NCBI GenBank assembly: GCA_040004035.1
Contig: JAMPLN010000024.1
Origin: Microcoleus vaginatus_C
Lineage (GTDB): Bacteria; Cyanobacteriota; Cyanobacteriia; Cyanobacteriales; Microcoleaceae
Length of the DNA: 64,000 nt
Direction: 5' to 3' (one strand)
Position numbers and translations under genes: made by a program. The notes beneath the pieces are model-generated. The model ran no database searches. It was not told the DNA's origin and was given only the letters and a program-made list of their open reading frames with translations. Of the stretch, positions 59,187 to 64,000 are shown in pieces; within the stretch, counting starts at the first letter, position 1, and every line of letters begins with the position of its first letter.

Positions 59187-60620
59187 TCATACTGCCGATT
59201 TCCAAGTGCCGTGAAAGCCCAAAGGTATGACACCGGGCAGTTCTAGCTTGCAAACAGGTTCGCGGGAAAGTCCGTCGCTGTCAAATATCCAGACTTCGCT
59301 GCTGTCAGAATTGCCGTCGTAAACAACTGTTACTATCCAACCTTTGTCCGACGAAATATCTGGAACGTAGATGGGCTCTGCGGGATAGCGATTTTCGCCC
59401 ATGTCGGCAATTGTGAGATTGCGGCTTTGCGTGTCAAAACGGGCGATCGCGCCATAACGTTCCGGTACAATATCAACGTCAGGGCGATACATGGCCAGAT
59501 AAATATATCGTGAGTCTTGCCCTATTTCTGAAGCAGGTACCGTCGGAAATTCGCAAGGTTGATCCAGCAATTCTTCGGCTGCTGTCACTTTTCCCGTCTG
59601 AGGATTGAGATGCACCCGCCACAGAGTCCCCTCCGCATCAGTGCGAGTTTCACCCGTCGCTACTTCTTTCAGCCGCTGATTAGTTTGAAAGTCAGGGAAG
59701 CGCACAAAATCAATCGCTACCGAACCATCTTCCTTGACAAAACCGTTAGCGAAATGCCACTGAAACCAAGAATCGGTTTCGCCGCGACTAACTAAAGATA
59801 GAGTTTCCGAGTCAATAACTAATATCTGAGTTCCTAACTCGGGTTTCCATTCAAAAGACTCGCTGTAACTGCTAATTCCCGCTAATACTGGCAAAAATTT
59901 TACTCGTACTGGGGGCACAAAAAATATTAGATACTTTCCAGCCAGAACAAAATCGTGGAGCATAGGAGCGCCATCTAAAGCAACAGTTGCTTTTTGCACA
60001 ATTTTGCCTGTAGGATCGCTTTTATATAGATTCAACTTTGTACTGGCACCATGTGTAATTCCAAAGTTAAAAATATTGCCAGTAATCGGGTCGCGCTTGC
60101 AGTGAGCTGAATAAGAAGATCCTTTTTCTAAACTTCCTAAATCGTCCGTCCCCTGAGTTTCCAGAGTTTGCAAATCGAGGCTGTGAGGCCACCCGCCTTC
60201 CCACAAAGCTAAAAGGCGATCGGGCAAAGCTAAAACTGAAGTATTGGCAGCATTTTTAACAGATTTAGTCCACCGCAACCACGCAAGCCCCGGTGCTGTC
60301 ATGCCATAATTACTGTAGAGAAATTTATCAGCTTTTTCCTCAGCTTGATATCCCGCTGTCTTCACGTAGCGATAAACAGCAGCAGCACCGACATCGGTAA
60401 AATGTACAGCCAAAATTGCACCATCGCCATCAAACCAGTGTCCCGCATTCATGCCACCGCGTTGCAAACGTGCGGGCCCGTTACGGTAGAGAGTGCCGCG
60501 CAATCCAGCGGGAATTTTACCGCTTTTAACGGATAACTGAGTCAGGGGAAATTCCGAAGCCGGACGAGCTAAAGCTTGAGCCCAGGATTTTTTAGCTGAG
60601 ATATTAGTGTCTGTTTTCAT
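59187..60620 (-). CDS. Carotenoid cleavage oxygenase (RPE65 family)
   Basis: A 477-residue iron(II) dioxygenase that cleaves double bonds of carotenoids or apocarotenoids. The four iron-binding histidines are at SAHCKRD, MLHDFVLAG, WFQWHFANGF and LGFHGTWKSAV (last residues). GTLYRNGPARLQRGG and GHWFDGDGAI are typical early motifs. Length is normal for cyanobacterial members (Diox1/ACO group). No signal peptide is present. It may make retinal or apocarotenals. Confidence 0.94.
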   Translation of the reverse strand: MKTDTNISAKKSWAQALARPASEFPLTQLSVKSGKIPAGLRGTLYRNGPARLQRGGMNAGHWFDGDGAILAVHFTDVGAAAVYRYVKTAGYQAEEKADKFLYSNYGMTAPGLAWLRWTKSVKNAANTSVLALPDRLLALWEGGWPHSLDLQTLETQGTDDLGSLEKGSSYSAHCKRDPITGNIFNFGITHGASTKLNLYKSDPTGKIVQKATVALDGAPMLHDFVLAGKYLIFFVPPVRVKFLPVLAGISSYSESFEWKPELGTQILVIDSETLSLVSRGETDSWFQWHFANGFVKEDGSVAIDFVRFPDFQTNQRLKEVATGETRTDAEGTLWRVHLNPQTGKVTAAEELLDQPCEFPTVPASEIGQDSRYIYLAMYRPDVDIVPERYGAIARFDTQSRNLTIADMGENRYPAEPIYVPDISSDKGWIVTVVYDGNSDSSEVWIFDSDGLSREPVCKLELPGVIPLGFHGTWKSAV

Positions 60621-60742
60621 TTGAAACTGGCAATTTTCAACTGATATTGCAGAAATTTTCCTTTACAATTATAGCAAAAATTATCTATAACAGTTCTCGC
60701 GTGAGCCATTCATCAATGAATTAACAATTCCTCAATCCCCCA

Positions 60743-60772
60743 ATCTAAAATCTAAAATCTAAAATCTAAAAT
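60743..60772. repeat. AAAATCT heptamer array
   Basis: Four or more CTAAAAT heptamers, preceded by CCTCAATCCCCCAAT. It is the same unit as at 51109-51140, located 43 bp before the LD-carboxypeptidase start. Confidence 0.8.
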
Positions 60773-60814
60773 TTCAACCTGTACCTCACTTAATCGAACC
60801 AGGGTATAACACCT

Positions 60815-61852
60815 ATGACTCTCCACCGCCGTGCTCTGCTCACAACTTTTGGCCTGACTGCTATTGGTACTCAGCTTTTGCCGTTAGCGAAGCCCTCGAA
60901 GAGGATCGCCCAAACCAACCTATCTCCCCAAAGTGCGATCGATAAGCCGCGCCGCCTGCAAATCGGCGACACAGTAGCTTTAATCAATCCTGCCGCTTTC
61001 AACTACAAAAAAGAAATCGAGGATTTTTTTAAAGTTATGGAAAAGCTGGGATTAAAAGTTAAATTGGGAGAGCATTTTTACGACCGCTACGGCTATTTAG
61101 CGGGCAAGGATGCCGATCGCGCCGCCGATGTCAACACAGCCTTTGCCGATGACTCAGTGCGAGCTATTTTTACCGGGATGGGCGGCTGGGGCTGTGCTCG
61201 GATATTGCCGCTCCTGGATTACAATATTATCGGCAACAATCCCAAAATTATTATGGGATTCAGCGATATTACTGCGCTGTTATTGGCGATTTATGCTAAA
61301 ACTAATAGAGTTACTTTTCACGGCCCTTTAGGTGCGTCAACTTGGAGTCCCTTTACAGTGGATTACGTCAAAAAAGTTTTGTTTGACGGAGGTTCGGTGA
61401 CGATGCAAAACTCCAAAAGCGTGCAAGTTCAAACAATCGGGCGCGGCACAGCTAAGGGAAAACTAATCGGCGGCAATTTATCAGTAATAGCAGCAATGGT
61501 GGGTTCTGCATATTTACCGCAGTGGGAAAACAGTATTTTGTTTGTCGAGGAAGTTGGCGAAGAAGTTTACCGCATCGATAGAATGTTGACGCAGCTCAAA
61601 TTAGCCGGCATTCTTGATAAAATATCAGGTTTTATTTTCGGACAGTGTACAAAGTGCGAAGCTGAAAAACCGCAAGAGTCCCTAACCTTGCCTCAAGTCT
61701 TGTCCGACCACATTCGCCCTTTGAAGATTCCCGCGTGGTACGGTTCAATGGTGGGACACATCCGGGAACAGTTCACTTTGCCGATCGGTCAAGAAGTCGA
61801 AATCGACGCTGACTCTGGTACAATTAAATTGTTAGAATCCGCTGTCAGCTAA
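60815..61852 (+). CDS. LD-carboxypeptidase (peptidase S66), exported
   Basis: A 345-residue serine peptidase that trims the terminal D-Ala from peptidoglycan tetrapeptides. The N-terminal HRRALLTTFGLTAIGTQLLP looks like a Tat-type signal (RR before a hydrophobic stretch). The nucleophile Ser is in IMGFSDITALLLA, the Glu is in LFVEEVGEEVYRIDRML and the His in GSMVGHIREQFTLPIG. The length fits the family with an added signal. It acts in the periplasm on cell-wall turnover. The gene stands 101 bp before the methyltransferase gene. Confidence 0.92.
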   Translation: MTLHRRALLTTFGLTAIGTQLLPLAKPSKRIAQTNLSPQSAIDKPRRLQIGDTVALINPAAFNYKKEIEDFFKVMEKLGLKVKLGEHFYDRYGYLAGKDADRAADVNTAFADDSVRAIFTGMGGWGCARILPLLDYNIIGNNPKIIMGFSDITALLLAIYAKTNRVTFHGPLGASTWSPFTVDYVKKVLFDGGSVTMQNSKSVQVQTIGRGTAKGKLIGGNLSVIAAMVGSAYLPQWENSILFVEEVGEEVYRIDRMLTQLKLAGILDKISGFIFGQCTKCEAEKPQESLTLPQVLSDHIRPLKIPAWYGSMVGHIREQFTLPIGQEVEIDADSGTIKLLESAVS

Positions 61853-61953
61853 ATCTTAAACTCTTCTGGATATTACCGAGGCAGAGCCTCCGGATCTGCG
61901 TTCCCCGGCAGAGGGGAACGAGAAATAAATTTAAACACAAAATCAGAAATATC

Positions 61954-62712
61954 GTGAAAAAAACGGCACAATTAATTAAACCCTTAACAGTAATAATTTT
62001 GACAATTCTTTGCCTGTTGCCGCTCAATGCCTGTGCAGCAGCAAGTCAAACCGCCAACAGCGACACCATTTACCAACAGCGAACAGTCCACAATCCAGAC
62101 GGCATCGGCAAATTTTACATGGGTCGAGAAATTGCCCAAGTCATGGGATATCAAGGCGCTAGTTGGCTAGAAAGACCGTCTCGCGGCATGGAGGAAAAAT
62201 CAGCTCGATTAGTCAACAATCTCGATTTAAAACCCACCGATATTGTAGCAGACATTGGAGCGGGAACGGGATATATTAGCTTTCGCATCGCTCCCTTAGT
62301 TCCAGAAGGAAAGGTTTTGGCAGTTGACGTGCAGCCGGAAATGATTAATTTTATTAAATTGAATAAACAAGAAAAAAATATCGCTAACGTTGAACCAGTT
62401 TTGGGAAGTATCGACAATCCGAATTTACCGGAAAACAGCGTAGATTTAGTTTTGATGGTCGATGCTTATCACGAATTTGCATATCCCAGAGAAATGATGC
62501 AAGGAATTGTGAAAGCACTCAAACCGGGAGGCCGCACAGTATCGATCGAGTATCGGGGCGAAAACCCGCTGATTCCCATTAAAGGTTTGCACAAAATGAC
62601 GCAGAAGCAGGTGAAAAAAGAAATGGCCGCCGTCGGTTTAGTATGGAAAGAGACAAAAGATATGTTACCCCAGCAGCATTTGATGGTGTTTGAGAAACCA
62701 TCTCAAATTTAG
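61954..62712 (+). CDS. SAM-dependent methyltransferase with lipoprotein signal
   Basis: A 252-residue class I methyltransferase. An N-terminal signal peptide ends in LPLNAC (Cys27), matching a lipobox. The methyltransferase domain has motif I VADIGAGTGYISFRIAP, GKVLAVDVQPEMI and VDLVLMVDAYHEFAYP. An exported methyltransferase is unexpected, since SAM is cytosolic. Either the signal is an uncleaved anchor or the protein acts in a lumen where SAM could be supplied. The start is the GTG at 61954. Confidence 0.85.
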   Translation: MKKTAQLIKPLTVIILTILCLLPLNACAAASQTANSDTIYQQRTVHNPDGIGKFYMGREIAQVMGYQGASWLERPSRGMEEKSARLVNNLDLKPTDIVADIGAGTGYISFRIAPLVPEGKVLAVDVQPEMINFIKLNKQEKNIANVEPVLGSIDNPNLPENSVDLVLMVDAYHEFAYPREMMQGIVKALKPGGRTVSIEYRGENPLIPIKGLHKMTQKQVKKEMAAVGLVWKETKDMLPQQHLMVFEKPSQI

Positions 62713-62933
62713 CAGCCAAACAGAGCGATTGTGTACCATTTTTACTCATTTTTGTCAAGGTACAAAAGACTTATTTTTGAGGTGCGCGGGCGCTCGGTCA
62801 CACATACTAAGCCTTAAGTAACCCTTAAGATAGACATTTTACTAAAAATACCATTTACAATTAAAAATTGATAACCCAGAGGCGCTTCCTTCATTTTTCA
62901 AGCGAAGAAGTGTCGCTATTAAGAAGTACCAGC

Positions 62934-63935
62934 GTGAACATTCCAAGTTCCATCCTCACCATGCTCGCCGGCATCGTAGTGACTCTGATCAGTCTCTGGT
63001 ACGGGCAGAATCACGGTTTACTACCGATCGCCGCCTCTGATGAAGCATCCGACATAGACGCACTTTTCAATACAATGATGACCATTTCCACTGGACTATT
63101 TATCATGGTCCAAGGAATTCTCATCGTTGCTGCAATTAAATATCGCCGCCGTCAAGGAGACAACACAGACGGGCCGCCTTGGCATGACAACTTTCCCTTA
63201 GAAATTCTTTGGACAGCCGTGCCGGCGGTGATTATTTTAGGAATCGGAGTCTACAGTTTTGAGATTTACAACTCAATGGGAGGCCTCGATCCGATGGGCA
63301 ATCACGACCACGGCACCATGCAAGCGCACTCTAAAATGCGGGGAAGTGCGATCGCAGCAACACTCTCAGATACACCCCAAAACGCCCCTCAAATTCCGTC
63401 TCAAAAACTCGTTGCTTTAGGCGTAGGCGCTTCCCCAGAAAATGAAGACAAACCAGCAGACTTAGTTGTAAATGTCACAGGTTTGCAGTACGCCTGGATT
63501 TTTAGCTATCCAGAAAGCGGCGTTAGTTCTGGCGAACTGCATATGCCAGTCAACCGCGACGTACAGCTAAATATCTCCGCGCAAGACGTGCTGCACGCAT
63601 TTTGGCTGCCGGAATTTCGCCTCAAACAAGATGCAATTCCCGGACGGCCGAGCGAACTGAGATTTACACCAACTAAAACCGGCGAATACCGGGTTGTTTG
63701 TGCTGAATTGTGCGGCGCTTATCACGGAGCGATGAAAGCTTTAGCAGTCGTTCACACGCCCGAAGAATTCGACGGTTGGCTGCAAAGCCAGCAAGTTGCT
63801 AGCAGTCAAAACTTAGAGCAAGCAGTTGCAGTCAATCCAGGGGAATTGTCAGACGGTGAATTTTTGGCTCCCTACGTCAGGGAAATAAAAATTAATTCCG
63901 AAACCCTAGAACAACTTCACCCAACTCATCACTAA
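62934..63935 (+). CDS. coxB: Cytochrome c oxidase subunit II
   Basis: A 333-residue subunit II of an aa3-type heme-copper oxidase. Two transmembrane helices (SILTMLAGIVVTLISLWYG, with LFIMVQGILIVAAIKYRRRQ, then LEILWTAVPAVIILGIGVYSF) are followed by the periplasmic CuA domain. The CuA ligands are seen in VVCAELCGAYHGAM (two Cys, His, Met), with an upstream His in VLHAFWLPEFRLKQD. A 60-residue insert with MGNHDHGTMQAH occurs between the membrane and CuA parts. The start is placed at the GTG at 62934; the upstream TTG at 62868 adds 22 unlikely residues. coxA and coxC would be expected beyond the right edge. Confidence 0.92.
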   Translation: MNIPSSILTMLAGIVVTLISLWYGQNHGLLPIAASDEASDIDALFNTMMTISTGLFIMVQGILIVAAIKYRRRQGDNTDGPPWHDNFPLEILWTAVPAVIILGIGVYSFEIYNSMGGLDPMGNHDHGTMQAHSKMRGSAIAATLSDTPQNAPQIPSQKLVALGVGASPENEDKPADLVVNVTGLQYAWIFSYPESGVSSGELHMPVNRDVQLNISAQDVLHAFWLPEFRLKQDAIPGRPSELRFTPTKTGEYRVVCAELCGAYHGAMKALAVVHTPEEFDGWLQSQQVASSQNLEQAVAVNPGELSDGEFLAPYVREIKINSETLEQLHPTHH

Positions 63936-63939
63936 AAAT

Positions 63940-64000
63940 AGTCATTAGTTCCTGGCACTGGATCTTTGATTTTTAGCTAATAACTAATGACTAATAACTA
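63940..64000. repeat. ACTAATA/ACTAATG heptamer array at right edge
   Basis: The segment after the coxB stop contains AGTCATTAGTTCCTGG and then TAGCTAATAACTAATGACTA ending ATAACTA, heptamers of ACTAATA type. It runs into the window edge. Confidence 0.65.

Noticed and set aside
1..64000. tRNA or rRNA genes
   Set aside because: No cloverleaf pattern with a TTCGA-type T-loop and matching acceptor stem, and no rRNA stretch, was recognised by eye in the intergenic regions.

Overview
The window reads as chromosomal DNA of a filamentous cyanobacterium of the Oscillatoria/Microcoleus/Phormidium kind. The evidence is the constant recurrence of the HIP1 octamer GCGATCGC and its near forms, a Ycf34 gene, a type III glutamine synthetase (glnN), an RPE65-type carotenoid oxygenase, large PAS/GAF hybrid histidine kinases, a CHAT-TPR protein, and many families of heptameric tandem repeats and small palindromic elements between genes. 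The genus is an inference.

Region 1 (1-24 kb) is an accessory, defence-like zone interleaved with housekeeping genes. It holds a PP2C phosphatase and two Ser/Thr kinases in one tight operon (442-3757), with the kinases ending in cold-shock-like and FHA-like tails. It also has a GH31 glucosidase with a decayed partial copy of itself 4 kb upstream, a translationally coupled AAA ATPase plus TOPRIM-like protein pair (6758-8514), an ABC exporter, and a Uma2 nuclease. Then come gnd and an alpha-amylase (convergent), a membrane-anchored Mrr-type nuclease, arfB and a sulfotransferase-like gene. The zone ends with an XRE repressor having a clear twin operator, a HTH/ribbon-helix-helix protein with an overlapping small gene, and a 1294-residue NACHT-type NTPase with an N-terminal nuclease-like domain (20253-24137).

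Region 2 (24-37 kb) is signalling and nitrogen metabolism: a PAS/GAF hybrid histidine kinase, a membrane-anchored alpha/beta hydrolase, glnN behind a long leader with a nested hairpin, and a BMP-family periplasmic lipoprotein overlapping the start of a dCACHE-HAMP-PAS histidine kinase.

Region 3 (37-42 kb) is a tandem duplication of hisA plus a CPA2-type Na+/H+ antiporter gene. The second hisA is truncated and frameshifted while both antiporter genes stay open. The two upstream heptamer arrays differ by exactly 49 bp.

Region 4 (42-64 kb) is mostly metabolic and housekeeping. It includes a DUF2459 protein, a GHL10 glycosidase-like protein, and an amidohydrolase divergent from an isochorismatase/cupin/CocE/DUF952 row. 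After these come a CCA-adding enzyme, ycf34, a zinc-ribbon Ser/Thr kinase followed by tsaB, a CHAT-TPR protein, a ParDE toxin-antitoxin pair, an SDR, a carotenoid oxygenase, an LD-carboxypeptidase, an exported methyltransferase and coxB at the right edge.

Small repeats are unusually dense. At least eight families recur in the window, two of them lie in frame inside tsaB and the amidohydrolase gene, and one forms a complete MITE-like element with terminal inverted repeats (57186-57370). No rRNA, tRNA, CRISPR array or intact insertion sequence was recognised.
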